In this document: positions 13,860-20,205 of the stretch, piece by piece
Position numbering within the stretch: position 1 is the stretch's first letter
Layout: every line of letters starts with the position of its first letter
Source of the DNA: Sulfurospirillum sp.
Lineage (GTDB): Bacteria; Campylobacterota; Campylobacteria; Campylobacterales; QNZT01
NCBI GenBank assembly: GCA_003978455.1
Contig: QNZT01000026.1
Location: forward strand, 1 to 20,205
Direction of reading: 5' to 3'
DNA length: 20,205 nt
Notes under the pieces: generated by a model
Database searches by the model: none
What the model saw: the letters and a program-made list of their open reading frames with translations, nothing else
Told to the model about the DNA's origin: nothing
Made by a program: the position numbers and the translations under genes

Positions 13860-14690
13860 TTGCTAAAATTTTTTCTTTTATCCTTTTTGTCATTTGCATT
13901 TATTTCATGCGGTTCTGCAACAAATATAGAAACAGGACAACCAAACTTCTGGTTCATACCGCAACCGTTAACCTCTTTCAGTATCGTTCTGGGAGATGAT
14001 GTACCGGATACTTTCGATGCAGAGGTGATAGATCTGGATGCCTTTTCAACAACAAAACTACAGATCGATACTTTGCACAAAGCAGGCAAAAAAGTGTTTG
14101 CCTATGTATCTGTCGGATCCTGGGAGCCCTATCGTACAGACAGTAAAAACTTTCCACAAAATATCATCGGCAATATATACCCGGGATGGGAAGATGAAAA
14201 ATTTCTTAATATCAAAGCACTCGATACACTCTCTCCACTCATAAAAGAGCGGTTCGATATGATCAAATCCAAAGGTTTTGACGGTATAGAAGCCGACAAT
14301 ATCGACATCTATACACATGATATTGACAGGAAAAACGGTACCGGATTTAATATAACACTCGCTGACACCAAAAAATATGTCGATTTTCTGATTCAGGAAG
14401 CACATGATCGAAATCTCAGCATCGGACAGAAAAATGCACCGGATCTGACGAAAACATACGGGGATCTGTTTGACTGGGCACTGCTGGAAGCTCCTTTTCA
14501 TGATCACTATGCCGAAACATTCGCCCTCTATCCTCAGCACCATAAAGCAGTATTTTCCCTCTCCTATCTGGACAATACCACACAAACAGAGTTTTTGACT
14601 AAAACGTGTCAGCAGGCAAAACAACTCCTTTTTACCGCCATTCTAAAACCTCGTGATTTAAGTGCCACGGAAATCAGATGTCACAGATAA
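13860..14690 (+). CDS. GH114-like glycoside hydrolase lipoprotein (polygalactosaminidase family)
   Basis: A 276-residue lipoprotein. The signal peptide ends in F-I-S-C with the lipidated Cys17, followed by G-S-A-T. The mature part matches the TM1410/GH114 endo-alpha-1,4-polygalactosaminidase family: V-F-A-Y-V-S-V-G-S-W-E-P-Y-R, P-G-W-E-D-E-K-F-L-N-I, G-F-D-G-I-E-A-D-N-I-D, I-G-Q-K-N-A-P-D-L and D-W-A-L-L-E-A-P-F. Asp146 and Glu210 fall where I would expect the catalytic acids. The usual N-E-Q-C cysteine segment is replaced by L-L-E-A-P-F-H-D-H-Y. It may trim an amino-sugar exopolymer outside the inner membrane; substrate unproven. The TTG start at 13860 has only a weak ribosome binding site, but an in-frame TGA at 13848 and the signal peptide fix it. 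It may be read through from ssrA. Confidence 0.82.
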   Translation: MLKFFLLSFLSFAFISCGSATNIETGQPNFWFIPQPLTSFSIVLGDDVPDTFDAEVIDLDAFSTTKLQIDTLHKAGKKVFAYVSVGSWEPYRTDSKNFPQNIIGNIYPGWEDEKFLNIKALDTLSPLIKERFDMIKSKGFDGIEADNIDIYTHDIDRKNGTGFNITLADTKKYVDFLIQEAHDRNLSIGQKNAPDLTKTYGDLFDWALLEAPFHDHYAETFALYPQHHKAVFSLSYLDNTTQTEFLTKTCQQAKQLLFTAILKPRDLSATEIRCHR

Positions 14691-15256
14691 CCTACACTAC
14701 AGACCGCTCAAACTCCAGAAAACATACCTATATCACGATTCAAAAAGATGGTTCTGTTTTGGTCAAAACCGATCTATGGACATCATCAAAGCAGATCGAA
14801 ACATTTATCCGGCAAAAAGAGGCGTGGATCATACGCAAACAAAATGCCATCCTCTGTGCACGAGAGCAGACACAAAACCACTTCTATCTCTTCGGAGAAC
14901 TTCATGAAAGAGAGCATCGCACACAGGAGGATATCGACCGTCTGTATCGAGAGAAAGCGAAAGAGATTATCCCTCCCCTCGTGGAACGATACAGCAAAGA
15001 GATGAACCTCTATCCAAACCATATCTCATTTCGCAAAAACAGAAGTCGATGGGGAAGTTGCAGTAGTAAAAACAATCTCTCCTTTAATACGATGCTCATA
15101 CAAACACCACCTGCATTTATCGAATATGTTGTCGTTCATGAACTTGCCCATATCCGGTACAAAAACCACTCCCAGGCATTCTGGAGTCTGGTTCATGATA
15201 TACTTCCAGACTACAAACAGCGGGAAAAACAGATCAAAGAGCGCTACTTTTTATAA
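14678..15256 (+). CDS. YgjP/M48-type zinc metallopeptidase (DUF45)
   Basis: A 192-residue cytoplasmic protein of the YgjP/SprT-like group. The zinc motif is H154-E-L-A-H158 with a third ligand H164 in K-N-H-S-Q-A-F-W, the characteristic H-E-x-x-H-x(5)-H of the family. The preceding R-S-R-W-G-S-C-S-S and L-S-F-N segments are also hallmarks. The N-terminal half is a strand-rich arm ending in a helix rich in Arg and Glu. Length is slightly below the usual 220-240. The biological substrate of these proteins is not established. The ATG at 14678 lies 13 bases inside the GH114 gene in another frame, so the two are cotranscribed and probably translationally coupled. No signal peptide is present, so it does not share the lipoprotein's compartment. 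Confidence 0.88.
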   Translation: MSQITYTTDRSNSRKHTYITIQKDGSVLVKTDLWTSSKQIETFIRQKEAWIIRKQNAILCAREQTQNHFYLFGELHEREHRTQEDIDRLYREKAKEIIPPLVERYSKEMNLYPNHISFRKNRSRWGSCSSKNNLSFNTMLIQTPPAFIEYVVVHELAHIRYKNHSQAFWSLVHDILPDYKQREKQIKERYFL

Positions 15257-15325
15257 CACTTCTTGGGATATCTCTGAAGATACTTTCAAGTCATTTATCT
15301 ATATATGTATGGTGTTATATTCCAA

Positions 15326-15358
15326 ATTAATCTCATATTAATCTTAAAACCTTAAAAT
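15326..15358 (+). promoter_or_regulatory. uppP promoter region with 11-bp spaced direct repeats
   Basis: ATTAATCT occurs at 15326-15333 and again at 15337-15344, one helical turn apart, followed by CTTAAAA at 15343-15349 and 15351-15357. A TAAAAT -10 candidate lies at 15353-15358, about 35 bases before the uppP start. Tandem direct repeats with an 11-bp period at the -35 position are the layout used by OmpR/PhoB-type response regulators. The rest of the 136-base spacer from 15257 is AT-rich and shows nothing else I can call. Confidence 0.35.
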
Positions 15359-15392
15359 ACATTCTTTCTTTATCTAAATAGAAGGCTATACA

Positions 15393-16157
15393 TTGGATAT
15401 TTTTCAAGCTATTATTCTCGGTATCGTAGAGGGAGCAACGGAGTTTCTGCCTATCAGTTCAACCGGTCACCTGATCGTTGTCGCCGACTGGCTTGGTATG
15501 AAGCAGACAGAAGCCAACACCGCTTTTGAAGTGATCATACAGCTTGCCGCGATTCTGGCAGTTGTGTTTAACTACAAAGAGAAGTTCACATTACAGAAAA
15601 TCGATCTCTGGACAAAAGTTTTTGTGGCGTTTCTGCCCATCGGTATTGTCGGTTTTATCTTCAGTCATCAGGTCAAAGCACTCTTCTCCGTTCCTGTCGT
15701 CGCTACGATGTTTATCGTCGGCGGTATTATATTTCTGATTCTGGAGTATTTTTACAAAGAGCAAGACCACACCACGACCGATGTGGAACAGGTCACGATG
15801 AAACAAGCGCTCTGGATCGGTGTCGCACAGGTATTTGCCCTCATCCCCGGAACCAGTCGTGCCGGTTCGACGATCGTCGGCGCGTTGCTTGTCGGTCTCT
15901 CCCGAAAAGCAGCCGCCGAATTTTCCTTTTTGCTCGCTATCCCTGTGATGCTGGCAACCAGCGGCTACGATCTGCTCAAACACTACCAGGACTTTTCCGA
16001 AGCAAACTTCATCGCACTTGGTATCGGATTTGTCACGGCATTTGTCATTGCATATCTGACCATGATGTTTTTTATCAAATTTCTGGAGAAGTTTACGTTT
16101 GTGGCATTTGGTATCTACCGTATCCTCTTCGGACTCCTGCTGTTCGCACTGATGTAA
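15393..16157 (+). CDS. uppP: Undecaprenyl-diphosphatase
   Basis: UppP (BacA) dephosphorylates undecaprenyl pyrophosphate to the monophosphate carrier used for peptidoglycan and other envelope polymers. It is a 254-residue polytopic membrane protein. The first signature is G-I-V-E13-G-A-T-E17-F-L-P-I-S-S-T-G-H-L, carrying the E-x-x-x-E motif and His26. The second is P152-G-T-S-R-A-G158, with the catalytic arginine R156. Seven to eight hydrophobic segments cover the length. The start is TTG at 15393 with GAAGG (15381-15385) seven bases upstream. It is followed ten bases later by a DedA gene, which makes functional sense for carrier-lipid recycling. Overexpression of this family gives bacitracin resistance, but this is a normal chromosomal copy. 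Confidence 0.96.
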   Translation: MDIFQAIILGIVEGATEFLPISSTGHLIVVADWLGMKQTEANTAFEVIIQLAAILAVVFNYKEKFTLQKIDLWTKVFVAFLPIGIVGFIFSHQVKALFSVPVVATMFIVGGIIFLILEYFYKEQDHTTTDVEQVTMKQALWIGVAQVFALIPGTSRAGSTIVGALLVGLSRKAAAEFSFLLAIPVMLATSGYDLLKHYQDFSEANFIALGIGFVTAFVIAYLTMMFFIKFLEKFTFVAFGIYRILFGLLLFALM

Positions 16158-16167
16158 AAGGACAAGG

Positions 16168-16767
16168 ATGCTTTCCGAGATCGTTACATTTATCGTCAAT
16201 ACCGTTTCAGACTGGGGATATTTCGGTATCTTTGCCATGATGTTTCTGGAGAGTTCCTTTTTCCCCTTTCCCAGTGAAGTAGCGATGATCCCGGCAGGAT
16301 ACCTCGCTGCCGAAGGAAAGATGAACCTCTTTGCCGCGATTTTCATCGGTACCGCAGGCTCACTTACCGGCGCACTCTTCAACTACTACCTTGCCGTACA
16401 CTTTGGCAGAAACTTTCTGGTCAAATACGGAAAATACTTCTTTATCACAGAAGAGAGCATCGATAAAGTTGAAAAATTCTTTAAAGTACACGGTCACATC
16501 TCCACCTTTTCAGGCAGATTGATCCCCGCTGTCAGGCAATACATCTCCTTCCCCGCGGGACTGGCACGCATGAATCTCAAAGAGTTCGCTTTTTACACAA
16601 CACTCGGTGCCGGTATCTGGACAACGATACTGGCATTGATTGGATATTTTGTGGGTAAAAACGAAGCGCTTATACACCAATACACCAAAGAGATTACGAT
16701 CGCTATCATTTTACTGTTGAGCGTCGGCATAGGATATTATATTTATCGCCATAAAAAGAGAAGTTAA
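16168..16767 (+). CDS. DedA family membrane protein (possible undecaprenyl-phosphate flippase)
   Basis: A 199-residue DedA/VTT-domain protein. F-L-E-S-S-F-F-P-F-P-S-E (residues about 27-38) is the conserved re-entrant-loop motif with its acidic residues. F-S-G-R-L-I-P-A-V-R-Q-Y-I-S-F-P-A-G-L-A (about 110-130) carries the conserved arginines. Four or five membrane segments follow the family pattern, and the C-terminus ends in Arg/Lys. Some DedA proteins (UptA and homologues) have been shown to carry undecaprenyl phosphate across the membrane, while others relate to membrane potential or phosphatidylethanolamine. Position ten bases after uppP, with its own AAGGACAAGG ribosome binding site, favours the carrier-lipid role. 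That assignment is inference from context. Confidence 0.88.
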   Translation: MLSEIVTFIVNTVSDWGYFGIFAMMFLESSFFPFPSEVAMIPAGYLAAEGKMNLFAAIFIGTAGSLTGALFNYYLAVHFGRNFLVKYGKYFFITEESIDKVEKFFKVHGHISTFSGRLIPAVRQYISFPAGLARMNLKEFAFYTTLGAGIWTTILALIGYFVGKNEALIHQYTKEITIAIILLLSVGIGYYIYRHKKRS

Positions 16768-16802
16768 ACACCTTTGCCCTTTTGAAATTCCCCGTTTTTC
16801 GT

Positions 16803-16808
16803 TATAAT
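16803..16808 (+). promoter_or_regulatory. -10 element of znuA, very close to the start codon
   Basis: TATAAT follows CCCGTTTTTCGT and ends only six bases before the znuA ATG at 16815. With normal spacing the first transcribed base would be at or within a base or two of the A of ATG. No Zur-like palindrome or standard-spaced -35 box is visible in the 47-base spacer. Confidence 0.55.
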
Positions 16809-16814
16809 TGATTT

Positions 16815-17675
16815 ATGATAAAAATATTACCGATACTTTTTTTCACCTTCTCTCTCTTTGCAAAGAGTGATATCTGCGTTTCGATCCCGCCGGAAGCTTT
16901 TTTTGTGCAGAAAATCGCGGGGGATCAGGCAGAAGTAACTGTTTTGATTCCACCTGGTTCCTCTCCTGCGACCTATACCCCCAAACCGAGTCAGCTGAGG
17001 GCTATCAAAAAAGCTTCTCTTTATTTCACTATCGGTGTGCCTTTTGAACAAAACTGGCTAAAGCGTTTCAAGAGTATCAATCCCTCCTTGCAAATCATCG
17101 ATATCACGAAGGGAATCCAAAAACGACCGATGAACCATACGCTGGAAGAGGGAGATCATGAAGAAGAACATCACCACGGTACGTTAGATCCACATGTCTG
17201 GCTAAGTCCGAAACTGGCGATCGTTCTGGCGAAAAATATCAAAGAGGCACTTTCACAAACAGACCCCGACCATCGGGAACTTTACGAAAAAAACCTTAAG
17301 AAGTTTGCACAAGAGGCTAACGGGCTTCATGAAGAGATCATGGAGCGTCTGAAATCTCTTCCTTTCAAAACATTTATCGTTTTTCATCCCTCGTTCGGTT
17401 ATTTTGCAGATGAGTTCGGATTGAGACAGGTTGCCATCGAAAAAGAGGGGAAAGAGCCTACTCTCAAATATATACAAAGAGTAATCGATTTTGCGAGAAA
17501 ACACCATATCCACACGATCTTTACCGAACCGCAGTTTTCACAAAAAAGTGCACGCTACATCGCAAAGCATATCGGAGGAAATGTCGTCAGCATCGATCCG
17601 CTTTCCCAAAACTGGGACACCAATCTACGGGAGATCACACGAAGTTTTGAAAAAGCAACCAGTCATCCGCGTTAG
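16815..17675 (+). CDS. znuA: Zinc-type ABC transporter substrate-binding protein
   Basis: A 286-residue cluster A-I metal-binding protein that delivers Zn2+ (or Mn2+/Fe2+) to the ZnuB permease. A short signal peptide covers residues 1-16, ending S-L-F-A. The His-rich loop D-H-E-E-E-H-H-H (114-121) precedes D-P-H127-V-W-L-S-P. H191 in F-H-P-S-F-G-Y-F and D261 in I-D-P-L supply further ligands. The first usual ligand, in S-P-H-x-Y, is alanine here: G-S-S-P-A52-T-Y. The acidic His loop favours zinc over manganese, but metal identity is inferred. ATG 16815 is the only start that keeps the signal peptide; an in-frame TGA sits at 16809-16811 and there is no Shine-Dalgarno. It overlaps znuC by 29 bases. 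Confidence 0.9.
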   Translation: MIKILPILFFTFSLFAKSDICVSIPPEAFFVQKIAGDQAEVTVLIPPGSSPATYTPKPSQLRAIKKASLYFTIGVPFEQNWLKRFKSINPSLQIIDITKGIQKRPMNHTLEEGDHEEEHHHGTLDPHVWLSPKLAIVLAKNIKEALSQTDPDHRELYEKNLKKFAQEANGLHEEIMERLKSLPFKTFIVFHPSFGYFADEFGLRQVAIEKEGKEPTLKYIQRVIDFARKHHIHTIFTEPQFSQKSARYIAKHIGGNVVSIDPLSQNWDTNLREITRSFEKATSHPR

Positions 17676-18381
17676 AGATCTCTATTTTTCCTACGGTTCT
17701 CATGAAGTACTCAAAGAGATCAATCTTACCGTCTATGAGGGTGACTATATCGCTATTATCGGTCCCAACGGCGGAGGAAAAACGACTTTTACAAAACTCC
17801 TGCTCGGTCTGCTCACGCCGACAAAAGGCGAAATCACCATCTTCGGAAAATCAGTGTTCGATGCCAGAAAGGAGATAGGCTATCTTCCGCAGTATATCAA
17901 CTTCAACATGGATATGCCCATCAATGTTTTCGATATTGTACTCCAGGGGAGACTGACTCCGAACAAACTGTTTTATTCACATGAAGACAAACAGATTGCA
18001 CTTGCACAGCTGGAAAAGATGCGCATCGAAGATCTCAAAGAGAGAAAGATCAAAGAGCTTTCAGGAGGGCAGAGACAGCGCGTTTTACTTGCAAGAGCAC
18101 TTGCCAAGCAACCCAGGATACTCATCCTCGATGAACCGACTGCCTCTATAGACCCGGAAGGGCAGAAGGATATCTACGATCTGCTCAAAAAGTTACCCTT
18201 GACAAAGATCATCGTCAGTCACGATATTCAGGTGCTTTTTGAGGGCGTAAATCGTGTTGCGCATATCAACAAGACTCTCTATCTTCATGAAGATATTGAT
18301 ACCTCCATAAAGCGCAACGAGGGACATTTCTGCGAAATGGAACTTTTGAATTATATAAAGAGTCATTCATGTTCGAGTTGA
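17647..18381 (+). CDS. znuC: Zinc-type ABC transporter ATPase
   Basis: The ATP-binding subunit powering metal import with ZnuB. Starting at TTG 17647 it has 244 residues, the family's usual size. Walker A is G39-P-N-G-G-G-K-T46, the Q-loop lies in I-G-Y-L-P-Q, the signature L-S-G-G-Q is at 138-142, Walker B L-I-L-D-E-P at 159-164 with catalytic Glu163, and the H-loop His192 is in V-S-H-D. The frame stays open back to an ATG at 17491, but those 52 extra residues only shadow the znuA gene and have no family counterpart. GGGAGA (17629-17634) is a distant ribosome binding site, so coupling to znuA translation is likely. The last 13 bases overlap znuB. Confidence 0.92.
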   Translation: MKKQPVIRVRDLYFSYGSHEVLKEINLTVYEGDYIAIIGPNGGGKTTFTKLLLGLLTPTKGEITIFGKSVFDARKEIGYLPQYINFNMDMPINVFDIVLQGRLTPNKLFYSHEDKQIALAQLEKMRIEDLKERKIKELSGGQRQRVLLARALAKQPRILILDEPTASIDPEGQKDIYDLLKKLPLTKIIVSHDIQVLFEGVNRVAHINKTLYLHEDIDTSIKRNEGHFCEMELLNYIKSHSCSS

Positions 18382-19145
18382 TGCATACACCCATTCTCGC
18401 TTCTTTACTGCTCAGTGTTGCGATAGGGATTATCGGCTCTTTTATGCTTATCAACCGCTCTCAGTTTATCGCGGCAGCAATCGCACACGGAAGTTACGGT
18501 GGCATTGGAATCGCCATCTATTTCGGTTTTTCCCTGCTTTTCACAACAACTCTGTTTGCACTTTTTCTGGCTTTGATACTCGCTTTTATCACTTATCATG
18601 ACAGGTATAGAAGCGATACACTCATCGGTGTGATCTGGGCTGTAGGGATGAGCATCGGTATCATATTTATCGATTTGACTCCGGGATACCATCCCGATAT
18701 GATGAGCTTCCTTTTTGGAGATATACTGATGGTACCGCAAGAGGATATCTATTTCATGACAGGAGTAGATCTGTTTTTGATTATCTCTGTGATCCTTTTT
18801 TACCACCGTTTTCTGGCAATCTCCTATGACATCAACTTTGCCCTGCTAAACGGGCTTCATGTAAAATCCATTTACGCTTTTTTGCTGCTTTTAACTGCTT
18901 TGACTATTGTCATGAGCATCAGAAGCGTCGGGCTTATTCTGGTCATCGCACTCTTCAGTATCCCACCCTTTATCGCAGAAAAATTCAGTAAAAATTTTAA
19001 AATGATGATCCTTCTCTCCGGCATACTTGGATTTATTTTTGCCCTGACAGGTCTATATATCTCTTATCAATTTGATATCTCCGCAACGGCTGCTATTATT
19101 TTAACTGCCGCCGCTGCATTTTTTGGAGTGATACTATTTAAATAA
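18369..19145 (+). CDS. znuB: Zinc-type ABC transporter permease
   Basis: A 258-residue ABC-3 family permease with seven to eight membrane segments. The early segment L-S-V-A-I-G-I-I-G-S-F-M-L-I-N-R and A-A-I-A-H-G-S-Y-G-G-I-G-I-A match the family's conserved opening (commonly G-D-A-L-A-H-S-x-L-P-G-V). The coupling region L-L-N-G-L-H-V near residue 160 and V-G-L-I-L-V-I-A-L-F-S-I-P-P-F-I-A near 193-205 are typical. ATG at 18369 lies 13 bases inside znuC in another frame, so translation is coupled. The gene ends in TAA at 19143-19145, which abuts and shares bases with the next gene's ribosome binding site. Confidence 0.92.
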   Translation: MFELMHTPILASLLLSVAIGIIGSFMLINRSQFIAAAIAHGSYGGIGIAIYFGFSLLFTTTLFALFLALILAFITYHDRYRSDTLIGVIWAVGMSIGIIFIDLTPGYHPDMMSFLFGDILMVPQEDIYFMTGVDLFLIISVILFYHRFLAISYDINFALLNGLHVKSIYAFLLLLTALTIVMSIRSVGLILVIALFSIPPFIAEKFSKNFKMMILLSGILGFIFALTGLYISYQFDISATAAIILTAAAAFFGVILFK

Positions 19146-19150
19146 GGAGG
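19144..19150 (+). promoter_or_regulatory. Consensus ribosome binding site of the DASS gene
   Basis: AAGGAGG is fully complementary to the 16S anti-Shine-Dalgarno and sits five bases before the ATG at 19156. It overlaps the znuB stop codon by two bases. It is the strongest ribosome binding site in the znu operon. Confidence 0.8.
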
Positions 19151-19155
19151 CTGAC

Positions 19156-20205
19156 ATGAAAGGGGTTTTGACAGGGGTATTCATAGGGGTTCTTTTTTTT
19201 CTGATTGCTATTCCATTTTTCGTTTTCCAGCATGCGCTGCTTATCGGTATTGTGGCACTTCTCGTGACACTTTGGACGAACGGTGCGCTGCCGCTTGGGG
19301 TCGTTTCGCTGCTTCCCATCATCCTTTTCCCGGCACTTGGCATTCTCGACGTAAAAGCCGTTGCACCCAACTATTCCAAAACGATTATCTTTCTTTTTAT
19401 CGGCGGCTTCATGATGGCTATCGCTGTGGAGAAGATCGGTCTGCATAAATATTTCAGCACGAAACTCCTCTCCTACTTTCCAAACACTGCAACAGGTATC
19501 ATTTATGCCCTTGCGGTTACCGCTGCCCTTTTAAGCGCTGTTCTCTCCAATACGACCATCACCCTTATGTTATTGCCGATCGGGCTCTATCTGACGGAAA
19601 ACAGCAGACTAAAAGTACGGTTTTTACTTGCTATCGCATACGGTGCGAGTATAGGCGGTATCATCACACCTATCGGCACACCTCCCAATATGCTGCTACT
19701 GGGCTTTCTGGAAGACCACAACGTTGCCGCGCCCTCTTTCGGAGAATGGATACTCCTTGTCTCTCCCGTGGCGATCATCATGCTGCTTGCAGTTCCATAC
19801 ATACTCTCGCGTAGCGTGAAAGATGAAAGTGTCAAAGAGATAAACACAGCCATACCCACACTTGATCACACGCAACGTCGTCTCATCCTGATACTCTCGC
19901 TACTCGCATTTTTACTGTTGGTCAATACACCGATTAAACCTTTTTACAGCGGGCTAGGATTTAACGAAAAGTTGATACTGCTGGGGTTTGGTCTGCTCAT
20001 GTTCTTTCCGAAAATCGGCTTTTTAAAGTGGGAAGATACGAGAGACCTGCCGTATGAGATCATATTTCTGTTCGGTGCGGGCTTCAGCATAGCCGCTGCT
20101 TTCACCAAAACTGGACTGGCTGCTGAGATCGCACACAAGATCTCTTTTATCTCTCACTTGCCGTTTTTCTGGATGCTACTGCTTGTGGCTCTTTTTGTCA
20201 GCTTT
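19156..20205 (+). CDS. SLC13/DASS family anion:sodium symporter (3' end cut by window)
   Basis: The frame is open from ATG 19156 to the last base, 350 codons, with no stop; the family usually has 430-500 residues, so the C-terminal quarter is missing. It is a polytopic membrane protein. Two signature motifs are present: S-N-T-T-I-T-L-M-L-L-P near residue 134 (first S-N-T motif) and T-P-I-G-T-P-P-N near 172. Further family features are T-I-I-F-L-F-I-G-G-F-M-M-A-I-A-V-E-K-I-G-L-H and I-I-F-L-F-G-A-G-F-S-I-A in the second half. DASS carriers move dicarboxylates, citrate or sulfate with sodium, or exchange them; the substrate is not determinable here. It is ten bases after znuB and therefore probably the fourth gene of the znu operon. 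Confidence 0.9.
   Translation, partial: MKGVLTGVFIGVLFFLIAIPFFVFQHALLIGIVALLVTLWTNGALPLGVVSLLPIILFPALGILDVKAVAPNYSKTIIFLFIGGFMMAIAVEKIGLHKYFSTKLLSYFPNTATGIIYALAVTAALLSAVLSNTTITLMLLPIGLYLTENSRLKVRFLLAIAYGASIGGIITPIGTPPNMLLLGFLEDHNVAAPSFGEWILLVSPVAIIMLLAVPYILSRSVKDESVKEINTAIPTLDHTQRRLILILSLLAFLLLVNTPIKPFYSGLGFNEKLILLGFGLLMFFPKIGFLKWEDTRDLPYEIIFLFGAGFSIAAAFTKTGLAAEIAHKISFISHLPFFWMLLLVALFVSF

Noticed and set aside
15591..16382. 263-codon open frame on minus across uppP and the DedA gene
   Set aside because: It spans two well-supported membrane protein genes on the other strand. The product is highly charged and Cys/Asp-rich, as expected for the reverse complement of membrane segments.
17491..17646. 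N-terminal extension of znuC back to ATG 17491
   Set aside because: The extra 52 residues are an alternative-frame reading of znuA and have no counterpart in ABC ATPases. TTG 17647 gives the normal N-terminus.

Overview
This is a gene-dense chromosomal segment, mostly housekeeping and transport genes, from what looks like a free-living Campylobacterota (Epsilonproteobacteria) close to Sulfurovum/Sulfurimonas. The evidence is the tmRNA 5' and 3' ends and its tag start (ANN...), T-rich promoters with a strong TATAAT but usually no -35 box, many TTG start codons, and the gene set itself. I see no phage, insertion sequence, CRISPR array, tRNA or rRNA.

Layout. 1-786 is the 3' part of a lipoprotein with LVIVD-type beta-propeller repeats. 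It converges on an ATPase (778-1854, minus). A shared divergent promoter then leads into a SulP anion transporter, a 77-residue unknown protein and alanine racemase (1929-4788). A rhodanese protein (minus, to 5155) overlaps the end of alr. A phosphoribosyltransferase and a PhzF-family protein (5219-6460) converge on an AI-2E family membrane protein, which lies downstream of panB and ruvB on the minus strand (9363 back to 6452). From the panB/trpA divergent region onward everything reads on plus: trpA, a membrane GGDEF-EAL protein with a degenerate GGDEF half, a hairpin-rich intergenic zone, a DHH phosphoesterase, ssrA (tmRNA), a GH114-like lipoprotein, a YgjP-type metallopeptidase, uppP, a DedA protein, znuA-znuC-znuB, and a SLC13/DASS anion transporter that runs off the right edge.

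How the genes fit together. uppP and the DedA gene form a likely undecaprenyl-phosphate recycling pair. znuACB is a complete zinc (or related metal) importer, with the DASS gene attached by a very strong ribosome binding site. panB-ruvB are translationally coupled through TGATG. All three convergent gene pairs overlap at their 3' ends.

The least explained parts are the 12132-12402 zone (six stem-loops, including a perfect 12-bp inverted repeat in the probable leader of the DHH gene), an apparently leaderless znuA, a tmRNA tag ending in -AVA, and a ZnuA lacking one usual metal-binding histidine. I found no convincing, complete undescribed multi-gene system; these are leads of modest size.
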